7,013 bases of DNA from Bacteroidota bacterium (GCA_947460795.1 CANHJA010000119.1:1-7013); one strand, 5' to 3'. Positions 1 to 6,833 are shown, counted from the stretch's first letter. The notes: a model not told the origin generated them from the letters alone. Numbers and translations: made by a program.

Positions 1-169
1 AACCACAAGTTGGATTAAATGTACCAATTGGATATTCTGATCCAATTAAACATTGAGAATATATATTTTCTGAAAAAAAGCTTGTCGCTAAAAAAATACT
101 ACAAAACAGGAATAGTAAATGCTGCTTCAAATAAGTAGTTGATGTTTTTTTGTAATTTTTTATTACCAT
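1..169 (-). CDS. N-terminal part of a secreted protein, probable T9SS substrate (runs off left edge)
   Basis: An open frame of 56 codons without a stop begins at the ATG at 167-169 and leaves the window at its left end. It is the first ATG after an in-frame TAG upstream. The N-terminus has a lysine-rich start (MVIKNYKKTSTTYLKQH), a hydrophobic stretch (LLFLFCSIFLATSFF) and a likely signal-peptidase site after ENIYSQ, at about residue 39. The mature start, CLIGSEYPIGTFNPTCG, has the spacing 'C..(x)..YP.GTF.PTC', which I recognise from the mature N-termini of large Bacteroidota exoproteins that carry Fn3, BNR or Ig-like repeats and a C-terminal T9SS sorting domain. Seen: the frame, the signal peptide and the motif. 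Inferred: export by T9SS, because the C-terminus lies outside the window. It follows the DUF5683 gene by 96 bp on the same strand; no clear promoter or Shine-Dalgarno site is visible before it. It could instead be a short secreted protein of another family. Confidence 0.62.
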   Translation of the reverse strand, partial: MVIKNYKKTSTTYLKQHLLFLFCSIFLATSFFSENIYSQCLIGSEYPIGTFNPTCG

Positions 170-265
170 GGTTATTAAGTTTATTAGTTTTGAATACTAT
201 GAAACTCCAAGGTAAATTAATTTTTTGTTAATAAAAAATATTTAACTAAAGACTATAATATATAT

Positions 266-907
266 TTATTTTAAACATATAACTACTTTCAAACCCATTT
301 GTTTTTGTAAATTGTAAAATGGGGTAGCTTTCATGCTGATATTTTTACTCATATCAAATGTTTTTAAATGCGAATAAGTAAATGCATCTAATATATTAAC
401 TAAGTAACAAACCGTTCCAGAAATAATCGAATATTCATAATATTTTCTAAAACCCCTTCTTAAAATATCAATGTCATTAATCGAATACTGGTAAAATGTA
501 TCTGTGGTAGCAGGATTGTTATCTATTCTGGAAATGTATGCTTCTTGATATTTTTGATAATTTTTTCGATTATCTATAATGAAATATGTAACGGTTCCTG
601 CTGCAACTGCTACCAATCCGGTCTTCCAATATTGCTTGTTGTAAATTTGTCCTAAACCCGGTAAAATTGCAGAATATAAACCAGCTCGTTTTGGAATTGA
701 AATTTTTGTATTAAACTTAAAAATTGAATCAGGAAAAACGACCTTCTCTTTAATAATCGTTTTCTTAATTGTACTGTCCTTTTGATGAGCGAAAAGTGGA
801 ACTGAAAAAATCAATGTCAACATCATCAACAAAATGCAATTTGCCAAAAAAGAAAAATGATTGGTAGTATTGGAAGAATTAATCATTAACAATTTATCAT
901 TAAACAT
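266..907 (-). CDS. DUF5683 domain membrane protein, third gene of the parAB operon
   Basis: A 213-residue protein of the DUF5683 family, common in Bacteroidota and of unknown function. The signature is the block at about residues 74-96 (RAGLYSAILPGLGQIYN, then KQYWKTG), followed by a hydrophobic segment at about 97-110 (probable membrane span), a tyrosine-rich middle (N117-Y141), a second hydrophobic segment at about 159-172, and the motif NILDAFTYSHLKTFD (171-185). An N-terminal hydrophobic stretch at about 19-40 ending SVPLFA-HQK looks like a signal peptide. The ATG at 905-907 lies 5 bp after the parB stop, which favours it; a second ATG at 884-886 (M8) would also leave the signal peptide intact. 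The spacing to parB indicates cotranscription. In many Bacteroidota this gene is followed by dapB and lepB; here it is followed by a secreted-protein gene instead. The C-terminus ends in a short basic stretch after residue 185. Confidence 0.88.
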   Translation of the reverse strand: MFNDKLLMINSSNTTNHFSFLANCILLMMLTLIFSVPLFAHQKDSTIKKTIIKEKVVFPDSIFKFNTKISIPKRAGLYSAILPGLGQIYNKQYWKTGLVAVAAGTVTYFIIDNRKNYQKYQEAYISRIDNNPATTDTFYQYSINDIDILRRGFRKYYEYSIISGTVCYLVNILDAFTYSHLKTFDMSKNISMKATPFYNLQKQMGLKVVICLK

Positions 908-912
908 TATTT

Positions 913-1851
913 CTAAATACCCATGCTTTCACAAATGCGTTCTAAGTCGCTGTCGTTATAAAACTCAATAACAATGGTTCCTTTGCCCGTTTTTTTTCTG
1001 TCTAATTTTATTTTTGTAGAAAAATGAGAAGCAATTTGATCTTCAATTCGTTTGTACGCTGGAGGCAACGCATTCGACGATTTTGATTGGTTTGCTGTAG
1101 GTTTCTTCGTTTGTGCATTTAAATTTTTAATCAATTCTTCCGTTGCACGAACAGATAATTGGTTGGTGATAATTTCTTTAGCAGCAAATAATTGTTGCTC
1201 TATATGCTCTAAACCTAAGATGGCTCTTGCATGGCCCATCGATAATTCTTTATTTCTTACAGAAACTTGAATAGAAGGAGGTAGTTTTAACAATCGAATG
1301 TAGTTTGTTACAGAAGTTCTATCTTTCTTCATTCTTTCGGCAACGTTGTCTTGCGTCATATTGCATTCAGACATCAATCGCTTGTATGCCAAACCAATTT
1401 CAATCGCATTTAGGTTTTCTCTTTGCAAATTTTCAAGTAAACCCATTTCCAAAATTTCTTGGTCGTTGGCTACCCGCACATAAGCAGGAATATCTTTTAA
1501 ACCGGCAATTTTGGAAGCTTTAAACCGGCGCTCACCAGAAATTAATTGGTATTTTTTGTTCGGAAGTTTCGTAACCGTAATTGGTTGAATAATATCATGC
1601 AATTTGATAGATTCTGCCAATTCTTGTAAAGGAATTTCTTCAAATGTTCTTCTTGGTTGATTCGGGTTAACTTCGATCGATGCCAATGGAATTCTTGAAA
1701 TACTTCCTACCAATGCCTCATCGGTTGGTTGAGAAGTAGTTTGTGCAGCATTTGCATTTTTTTGAAATGCATTTACTTCATCTTTAATATTGCCTAATAA
1801 GGCACCAATGCCTTTTCCTATTTGCGCTTTTTGATTGGGTTTATTGCTCAT
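913..1851 (-). CDS. parB: Chromosome-partitioning protein ParB (Spo0J/Noc-type CTPase clamp)
   Basis: A 312-residue ParB, normal length for a chromosomal copy. It binds parS near the replication origin, loads as a CTP-dependent sliding clamp and stimulates ParA ATPase to segregate the origin. Visible parts in order: an N-terminal ParA-contact peptide GKGIGALLG (12-20); a polar, Ala/Asn/Gln-rich linker (25-50); the ParB/Srx-like CTP-binding domain with NPNQPRRTF (62-70), LISGERRFKAS (103-113, the GERR box) and ENLQREN (140-146); a helix-turn-helix DNA-binding region (about 165-190, NMTQDNVAERMKKDRTSV onward); MGHARAIL (205-212); a second low-complexity linker (about 245-262); and a C-terminal dimerisation domain (about 266-312). 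Its ATG at 1849-1851 lies inside the end of parA, an 11-bp overlap that suggests translational coupling. No key motif is missing. No parS-like palindrome centred on CACGTG is visible in the window. Confidence 0.97.
   Translation of the reverse strand: MSNKPNQKAQIGKGIGALLGNIKDEVNAFQKNANAAQTTSQPTDEALVGSISRIPLASIEVNPNQPRRTFEEIPLQELAESIKLHDIIQPITVTKLPNKKYQLISGERRFKASKIAGLKDIPAYVRVANDQEILEMGLLENLQRENLNAIEIGLAYKRLMSECNMTQDNVAERMKKDRTSVTNYIRLLKLPPSIQVSVRNKELSMGHARAILGLEHIEQQLFAAKEIITNQLSVRATEELIKNLNAQTKKPTANQSKSSNALPPAYKRIEDQIASHFSTKIKLDRKKTGKGTIVIEFYNDSDLERICESMGI
1753..1771. repeat. Perfect 7-bp inverted repeat in the parB linker
   Basis: The arms TGCATTT (1753-1759) and AAATGCA (1765-1771) are exact reverse complements separated by 5 bases, so the parB mRNA could form a small hairpin about 80 bases after its start codon. 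It lies in the low-complexity linker of ParB (around residues 27-33, A-F-Q-K-N-A). The arms are AT-rich and chance is a reasonable explanation; no function is claimed. Confidence 0.35.
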
Positions 1852-2659
1852 TCTCTTCTATTTCTATCGTTTTTTGACTGTTTTTAATTTTCGTTAAATC
1901 ATTGCGTTGTAACACTTCTTTGGCAAGATTTAAATAATTTAAAGCACCTGTAGAATCAGCATCATACAACAAAACGGGCTTGCCTAAACTTGGTGCTTCG
2001 CCTAATCGAGTGTTTCTATGTATAATGGTATTGAACACAGATTCATTGAAGTGATTTTTTACTTCTTCTACCACCTGATTTGAAAGGCGTAATCGACCAT
2101 CATACATAGTCATTAAAATGCCTTCGATGCCTAAATTTGAGTTGAGTTTCGATTGTACAATTGTAATGGTATTTAATAATTTTCCTAAGCCTTCTAATGC
2201 AAAAAACTCACATTGAACAGGAATTATTACACTGTCGCTAGCTGTTAAAGCATTTACGGTTATTAAGCCCAATGAAGGTGAACAGTCAATTATAATGAAG
2301 TCAAATTTATCTTTAACCTCATTTAGTACAGATTGTAACTTAAATTCACGGTTTGGGTGGTTGATTAATTCAATTTCGGCACCCACCAAATCCAAATGCG
2401 ATGGCATTAAGAATAAATTGGGCGTTTCAGTTTCTAGGATTACTTGATTAATATCTACATCATTAACCAAACAATCATATACACTCAATTGCACATTGCG
2501 CAAGTCGAAGCCATTGCCAGTAGTGGCATTTGCCTGAGGATCGGCATCGATTAAAAGCGTTTTATAGTCTAAAACAGCTAAGCTACACGCTAAATTAATG
2601 GCTGTAGTTGTTTTGCCTACACCACCTTTCTGATTTGCTACTGAAATTATTTTACCCAT
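1841..2659 (-). CDS. parA: Chromosome-partitioning ATPase ParA (Soj type)
   Basis: A 272-residue deviant-Walker P-loop ATPase of the ParA/Soj/MinD superfamily. It forms ATP-bound dimers on the nucleoid and is released by ParB, which drives origin movement. The deviant Walker A motif KGGVGKTT is at residues 11-18, with the signature lysine K11. Walker A' LLIDADPQ is at 35-42, Walker B FIIIDCSPSLG at 121-131 (D125), and the conserved IIPVQCEFFALEGL at 145-158. There is no N-terminal helix-turn-helix, which fits the small chromosomal type rather than plasmid type Ia. I chose the ATG at 2657-2659; the frame can be extended one codon to a TTG at 2660-2662, but the family starts at M-G-K-I-I, directly before the first strand, and ATG is the better start. 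The C-terminal tail is acidic (TIEIEENEQ) and overlaps the parB start. It is the first gene of the parA-parB-DUF5683 operon, 150 bp downstream of the glycosidase gene. Confidence 0.97.
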   Translation of the reverse strand: MGKIISVANQKGGVGKTTTAINLACSLAVLDYKTLLIDADPQANATTGNGFDLRNVQLSVYDCLVNDVDINQVILETETPNLFLMPSHLDLVGAEIELINHPNREFKLQSVLNEVKDKFDFIIIDCSPSLGLITVNALTASDSVIIPVQCEFFALEGLGKLLNTITIVQSKLNSNLGIEGILMTMYDGRLRLSNQVVEEVKNHFNESVFNTIIHRNTRLGEAPSLGKPVLLYDADSTGALNYLNLAKEVLQRNDLTKIKNSQKTIEIEENEQ

Positions 2660-2809
2660 CAACTACAAAAATGATATTTATTTGTGGTATATAAAATTTT
2701 TTTTATGCACCGAACAAAAATTGTGTATAATTTAAGAAAATAACAGATAATTTGACCTCCAAATCAGTCAATTTAGAGTATTTATATTCTCTTTTATTGA
2801 AATTTTTAC
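2660..2809. other. Intergenic region between the glycosidase gene and parA
   Basis: 150 bp of AT-rich sequence, read on the minus strand from the glycosidase stop to the parA start. It holds an imperfect inverted repeat (TTGAC at 2752-2756 and GTCAA at 2767-2771, 10-base loop) and an AT-only palindrome ATAAAA-N4-TTTTAT at 2691-2706. A 7/8 match to the Bacteroidota -7 box (CATTTTTG, minus strand, 2666-2673) lies 6 bases before the parA ATG, without a convincing -33 partner. I see no strong intrinsic terminator, so I cannot say whether parA has its own promoter or is read through from upstream. Confidence 0.4.
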
Positions 2810-5800
2810 TTATTTCCACTTTGAGTACCTCGAAGGAATACCCAAAGATTTATAAATATAGGCTTGTGCAATTTCTCTTACGCCACCATTTTTATTAATG
2901 GCTTTGTTTTCTGCGCTGGGAAAGGTTCGGTTTGACAGAAATACGAATACCAAATCATTGCTAGGATCTGCCCAAACACAAGTACCTGTAAAACCTTGAT
3001 GACCGAAAGTTTTTAAAGAAACATGATCCGAACATGGACTGCTTTTATCTGCATTGGGGTCTGGTTTATCAAATCCTAATCCTCTTCGGCTAATCATCGA
3101 ATATTTAGAGGTAAATAACTCCACAGTTGATTTTTTAAAATAGCGTTTGCCCTGATACGTTCCGCCATTTAACAGCATTTGCATCAATATTCCTAAATCA
3201 GTGGCTGTTGAAAAAAGTCCAGCATGACCGCTTACACCGCCAAACATGGCAGCACCCATATCATGCACATTGCCCTTTATCATTTGATGCCTGAAATAAT
3301 CATCCATTTCAGTGGGCGCAATTTCTACATTTTTTAAATTCTTTTTGGGCACAAAGCAAGTATAATTCATGCCCAATGGTTTATAAAATTCATCTCGTAC
3401 AAATTCATCTAATTTCTTTTTAGTAATGAATTCTACTACTGCTTGCATAAAAATAAAATCTAAATCGCTGTATACAAATCTACCTCTGTTTTCCAATGGG
3501 GATACCAGTATTCGTTGCCACATCGTATCTACCCAATCTGATCGCATATATAAATTGTCTGCAACTTTTACTGTATATTTTCCTCGAATGGTATTGCTAT
3601 ATATCATTGGATTTGGATTTTTAGAAGTGTCCAATGTTTCTTTATAGAAAGGGATCCAACTTTTTAACCCTGCTTGATGCGTTAAAATATCTTTGATCTT
3701 CAGGTTTTCTTTGTCTGTGCCTTTTGTAATCGCTACATATTTGCCTAAAGGAGCATCTAAATCTAATTTTCCTTGATCATATAATTTCATAACAGCCATG
3801 GTTGTAGCAGCAACTTTCGTTACCGAAGCCACGTCATAAACCGTATTCACATCCACTGTATTTTGACGATCCTTTCCTAAATACCCAAATGATTTGTCAT
3901 AAAAAACATTCCCTTCTTTGGCTGCTAAAATTCTACATCCAGGGAAAATATTTCCGTTTACACAACTTGCTAAATAGGCGTCGAGCTTGTCTAACTCTGC
4001 AATGTTAATGCCCAAGGCTAAAGGGCTTACACAACATTCCAATGGATATTCTTTAGAAAAAACAGCACTCGTTTTAATCCGATTTTCTTGTACATCTTTA
4101 TTTTGTTGTGCATATCGAGCTGAATCAATTACTTTTCCTAACGCATTTTTCATGGATACAATTCCATCGCCTTCTAAATAATTTTCACAAACACTTACGG
4201 GCAATTTCCCTTTTGCTTTTAATTGACTAGTAACAATTTTAGCGGCAATTTGTTGGGTTTCTTCTGCTTCATCATACGCTACGAGTATACCTTCAATGTC
4301 GCAAAAACTTTTTACTGCGTATGGGTTCCCAAATAAAACAGTCATGGCGTTCTTGTTTCGAGACAGCCGGTTGATCGTCTCCACTTCTAATTCATCTAAA
4401 CCAAAATTATTTTTGGGATAACCACTCATATTGTGCACTCCAACGATAACCACTTCGGCATCATTGACTTGTTTTACAAATGTTTTTAATTCTTTTTCGG
4501 ATGTTGGTGCATACAAAATTTCTTTTACACCATATTTTTTTAACTCGCTTGAAAATTTGGTTTCTGTGCTCGTGCCAACACCCACATAAACGATGTCTTT
4601 TACATCGTCTTTTTTTATTTGTTCTAAAATTGAATTGGGATCGTTTAATAGAGTGATTGCATTTTCGGCTACCAATAAACGAATTGTGGAAATATATTGG
4701 TTGATGTCTTCATCAATATTTTCGGTTTTTATTTTTTTAAAATGAGGAAGATCTGCATTGTATTTGGCAACTAAAATTTTCTTTACACTTTCTTCTAAGC
4801 GTTTCTCAGAAATGACGTTGGTTTCAATCGCATTTTTAATTTTTTGAATGCCTGTAGGCACATCTTGAGAAAATAACAATACATCGTTACCAGCCTGAAA
4901 CGCTTTTAAATCAATATCTCCAGGGCTGTAGTGTTTCGCTACGCCTTCCATATTTAAAGCATCGGTAAAAATTAAACCCATGTAACCCATTTTCTTTTTT
5001 AATAAATCAGTGACTGTTTTTTCAGACAAGGTAGAGGGGGTATGTGCTTGGCTGTCCAATGCAGGTATTTGTAAATGCGCCACCATGATCGATTGAATGC
5101 CATTGGCAATTAATTGAGTAAATGGATATAATTCTAATTTTTCTAATTCAGACAATGATTTCGTAATTTCAGGGGTGTCTTTGTGCGAATCAACATCGGT
5201 ATCGCCATGGCCAGGAAAATGTTTGGCACAGGCCATTACGCCATTATTTTGTAATCCTCTCATATATTGAATTCCCCAGTTTGCTACTTTGTTTTTATTT
5301 TCTCCAAATGAACGAAAATTAATTACCGGATTATTGGGATTGTTATTCACATCAATAACAGGTGCAAAATTGATGTGAACTCCTAAACGACGACATTGAT
5401 TGGCAATGGCTGCTGCCATTTTGTAAACGATGCTGCTGTCTTGCATAGCACCCAACATGATTTGTCGAGGAAAATCTTTGATGCCTGTTAAACGCATGCC
5501 TAAGCCCCACTCAGCATCCATGGCAATCAATAAAGGCACTTTACTTTTTGATTGATGTAAGTTGGTTTGTTCGGCCTGGGCTTTCGGCGTTCCTTGCATA
5601 TAAATTAATCCGCCAATACCATAATTTGCAATTAATTTTTCAATGAGTGGTTGATTGTATTTTTCGCCACCAGAGTAGGCAGCCACCATATACAGTTGGG
5701 CTATTTTTTTTTCTAAGGTAAGCGAATGATATACGCTGTCTACCCACACAGCTTGTGGCGATTTAAACGCAGGTAATTTAACTGAACTGTTTTTTCCTTG

Positions 5801-5866
5801 ACCGAAAGAAAGGGTAGGTATCGAGAATATAAAAAATAAAATACGAAGTAAATGCTTTGTTGACAT
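2810..5866 (-). CDS. Exported NagZ-type beta-N-acetylglucosaminidase (GH3) fused to a beta-lactamase-fold serine hydrolase (AmiE-like)
   Basis: A 1018-residue two-enzyme protein. A signal peptide spans about residues 1-22 (hydrophobic LLRILFFIFSIPTLSFG, then Q); there is no lipobox cysteine, so the product is probably soluble in the periplasm. Residues about 45-370 form a GH3 barrel of the NagZ branch: MDAEWG (116-121), KHFPGHGDTDVDSH (215-228) with the Asp226-Ser-His228 dyad typical of NagZ acid/base catalysis, and FTDALNMEG (300-308) with D302 as the expected nucleophile. Residues about 390-570 are the GH3 C-terminal alpha/beta domain. After a linker (about 575-615), residues about 620-1010 form a class C beta-lactamase/PBP-fold domain (PF00144 type) with SVTK (S681, K684), the YSD triad (799-801, YxN equivalent) and HQG (956-958, KTG equivalent). 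All catalytic residues I can check are present in both halves. The architecture recurs in Bacteroidota. In Bacillus subtilis the same two activities are separate proteins, NagZ and AmiE, acting in turn on muropeptides, so peptidoglycan turnover is the likely role; the substrate of the second domain is inferred. A consensus promoter lies just upstream, and no AmpG, AmpD or NamZ gene is adjacent. Confidence 0.93.
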   Translation of the reverse strand: MSTKHLLRILFFIFSIPTLSFGQGKNSSVKLPAFKSPQAVWVDSVYHSLTLEKKIAQLYMVAAYSGGEKYNQPLIEKLIANYGIGGLIYMQGTPKAQAEQTNLHQSKSKVPLLIAMDAEWGLGMRLTGIKDFPRQIMLGAMQDSSIVYKMAAAIANQCRRLGVHINFAPVIDVNNNPNNPVINFRSFGENKNKVANWGIQYMRGLQNNGVMACAKHFPGHGDTDVDSHKDTPEITKSLSELEKLELYPFTQLIANGIQSIMVAHLQIPALDSQAHTPSTLSEKTVTDLLKKKMGYMGLIFTDALNMEGVAKHYSPGDIDLKAFQAGNDVLLFSQDVPTGIQKIKNAIETNVISEKRLEESVKKILVAKYNADLPHFKKIKTENIDEDINQYISTIRLLVAENAITLLNDPNSILEQIKKDDVKDIVYVGVGTSTETKFSSELKKYGVKEILYAPTSEKELKTFVKQVNDAEVVIVGVHNMSGYPKNNFGLDELEVETINRLSRNKNAMTVLFGNPYAVKSFCDIEGILVAYDEAEETQQIAAKIVTSQLKAKGKLPVSVCENYLEGDGIVSMKNALGKVIDSARYAQQNKDVQENRIKTSAVFSKEYPLECCVSPLALGINIAELDKLDAYLASCVNGNIFPGCRILAAKEGNVFYDKSFGYLGKDRQNTVDVNTVYDVASVTKVAATTMAVMKLYDQGKLDLDAPLGKYVAITKGTDKENLKIKDILTHQAGLKSWIPFYKETLDTSKNPNPMIYSNTIRGKYTVKVADNLYMRSDWVDTMWQRILVSPLENRGRFVYSDLDFIFMQAVVEFITKKKLDEFVRDEFYKPLGMNYTCFVPKKNLKNVEIAPTEMDDYFRHQMIKGNVHDMGAAMFGGVSGHAGLFSTATDLGILMQMLLNGGTYQGKRYFKKSTVELFTSKYSMISRRGLGFDKPDPNADKSSPCSDHVSLKTFGHQGFTGTCVWADPSNDLVFVFLSNRTFPSAENKAINKNGGVREIAQAYIYKSLGIPSRYSKWK
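5704..5712 (-). repeat. A9 homopolymer early in the glycosidase gene
   Basis: Nine consecutive A residues on the coding (minus) strand encode the E-K-K-I stretch at residues 52-55, just where the GH3 domain starts. A run of this length is prone to polymerase slippage, and an indel here would truncate nearly the whole protein. Runs of this kind also arise from AT bias alone. Confidence 0.6.
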
Positions 5867-5882
5867 TGAATGACTATTTCGT

Positions 5883-5912
5883 CAAAATTACTTTTATTAA
5901 TTTAATATCAAA
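5883..5912 (-). promoter_or_regulatory. Bacteroidota-type promoter for the glycosidase gene
   Basis: Read on the minus strand, TTTG (5909-5912) and TAATTTTG (5883-5890) are separated by 18 bases. This matches the TTTG / TAnnTTTG -33/-7 consensus of Bacteroidota primary sigma factors, whose usual spacing is about 17-23. The -7 box ends 16 bases before the ATG at 5864-5866, so the 5' leader would be only about 10 bases. The match is exact in both boxes, but AT-rich sequence yields such matches by chance fairly often. Confidence 0.55.
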
Positions 5913-5931
5913 ATACAGTTTAAGAATACTT

Positions 5932-5939
5932 TAGATTTG
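5932..5939 (+). promoter_or_regulatory. Possible -7 element for the gene starting at 6001
   Basis: TAGATTTG fits the TAnnTTTG -7 consensus and lies 61 bases before the TTG start, a reasonable leader length. No TTTG or TTG is found 17-23 bases upstream, so this is half a promoter at best. It sits in the 134-bp divergent region, about 20 bases from the -33 box of the opposing glycosidase promoter. Confidence 0.25.
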
Positions 5940-6000
5940 CTTTCAAACTTTAACATTCAATTTAATGTATCCCTAAATATTTAATTAAATTTACACTCTG

Positions 6001-6798
6001 TTGAAAAAGTATATTTTAATATTAGTTTTGTTTATTAGTAGTAGTTTCGTTCAAAGCCAAGAAGATGAAATGAATACGCTATTTGCGCAAAAAAAATACC
6101 AAGAGTGTGCTAATTTTTTAAATAATTTAACCAAGGAAAATAATTTTGTTCATTACAATTATACCTATAAATTGGCTTCTTGCTATTCGTATTTACATAA
6201 AAATGACAGCGCCTATTATCACTTAAATAAAATTATTAATTATTTTAATTCATTGGACGGGTTGGTGTCTATAACCAATATTTCGATCGACTATGAATCT
6301 TTTAAACAGCTTACCAATACTCCTTATTGGGGTAAAATTACCGAACAAATAAAAAAGAAAGCATCCAAAGATCATTTCTATAACAAAGACTATGCATTTT
6401 TTTTTGACATCCAAAATAGCAGTAATTTTATAAACAATAAATTGGCTTATCACAAATCAGAAAAAGACTCCCTTGCAATTCAAAAAATACTCCTTGAAAA
6501 AGAAAAAGTGGATTCAATAAATGTAAAAAAAGTGATTTCTTATATCGAAAAGAAAAAAAGTAAAAACGCAAGAATTGATTACAATTGGTCAATCATTAAT
6601 TACACATTGCATCAATCGGCTAGCCTTGAGCAAAAAGAAAAGTATTTGCCATTATTATATGAAAATACGGTGCTTAAAAAGTTAGATGCTTATGCATTTG
6701 CGATGTTTTATATGCGCTATTTAGAACAAAAGAAAGGAATGAAAATAAAAAATTTCAATGTTATACAAGACAGTGTGATTCATTCTTTCAATCAATAA
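6001..6798 (+). CDS. Secreted protein of unknown function, TPR-like N-terminus, possible divergent DUF6624 C-terminus
   Basis: A 265-residue protein whose only start that keeps the signal peptide is the TTG at 6001; in-frame stops at 5974 and 5986 exclude an upstream ATG, and the next ATG (M24) would lose it. The signal peptide is about residues 1-19 (MKKYILILVLFISSSFVQS, then Q-E-D), with no lipobox cysteine. Residues about 24-83 look like one or two TPR-type helical pairs (ACYSYL-x-KNDSAYYHLNKII type). The block ISIDYESFKQLTNTPYWGKI (94-113) resembles the 'D-x-D-F-x-x-L ... W' segment often found after TPRs in Bacteroidota secreted proteins. Residues about 150-248 (DSINVKKVISYIEKKK ... INYTLHQSASLEQKEKYLPLL ... 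YAFAMFYMRYLEQKKG) follow the order of motifs in DUF6624: D-x-x-N-x-x-x-x-x-x-I, a His-containing helix, then Y-A. The Trp-Pro and Asp-Arg pairs expected in that family are not evident, so the assignment is tentative. Lysine and asparagine are very frequent. The gene lies 48 bp before the DUF2480 gene on the same strand. Confidence 0.8.
   Translation: MKKYILILVLFISSSFVQSQEDEMNTLFAQKKYQECANFLNNLTKENNFVHYNYTYKLASCYSYLHKNDSAYYHLNKIINYFNSLDGLVSITNISIDYESFKQLTNTPYWGKITEQIKKKASKDHFYNKDYAFFFDIQNSSNFINNKLAYHKSEKDSLAIQKILLEKEKVDSINVKKVISYIEKKKSKNARIDYNWSIINYTLHQSASLEQKEKYLPLLYENTVLKKLDAYAFAMFYMRYLEQKKGMKIKNFNVIQDSVIHSFNQ
6397..6405 (+). repeat. T9 homopolymer inside the 6001 gene
   Basis: Nine T residues encode F-F-F (residues 133-135) before Asp136. 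The tract is a candidate site for replication slippage or sequencing error; the frame is intact through it in this sequence. Confidence 0.6.
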
Positions 6799-6833
6799 TT
6801 GTATTTTTTTAGTAATTAAACAGTTTAAAAACA

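Noticed and set aside
227..246. GTTAA...TTAAC repeat after the DUF5683 gene as a possible terminator
   Set aside because: A five-base-pair stem with four A-T pairs and one G-C pair, in extremely AT-rich sequence, is not convincing.
1052..1523. Two plus-strand open frames (about 72 codons each) opposite parB
   Set aside because: They lie wholly within a well-supported parB, have no family resemblance and are antisense shadows of its codon pattern.
2705..2743. A 12-codon plus-strand micro-ORF (ATG CAC CGA ...) in the gap before parA
   Set aside because: Very short, with no ribosome-binding site and no supporting context.
2754..2760. GGAGGTC on the minus strand, resembling a Shine-Dalgarno site
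   Set aside because: No start codon follows at a usable distance; the parA ATG is about 95 bases away and the phylum generally does not rely on this signal.
2775..2792. AGAG...CTCT repeat followed by TTTT as a possible terminator
   Set aside because: The stem is four base pairs, and the T-tract is on the plus strand, where no gene ends.
3426..4181. Two plus-strand open frames (73 and 64 codons) opposite the glycosidase gene
   Set aside because: They overlap the conserved serine-hydrolase domain and its linker on the other strand, and show no recognisable motif.
4849..4860. TGCCT-GT-AGGCA near-palindrome
   Set aside because: It lies inside conserved GH3 coding sequence and is explained by codon content; no partner site was seen.
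6250..6453. Minus-strand open frame of 67 codons opposite the 6001 gene
   Set aside because: It is antisense to a frame with a signal peptide and plausible domain content; the hydrophobic-looking translation comes from complementing Lys/Asn/Phe-rich codons.
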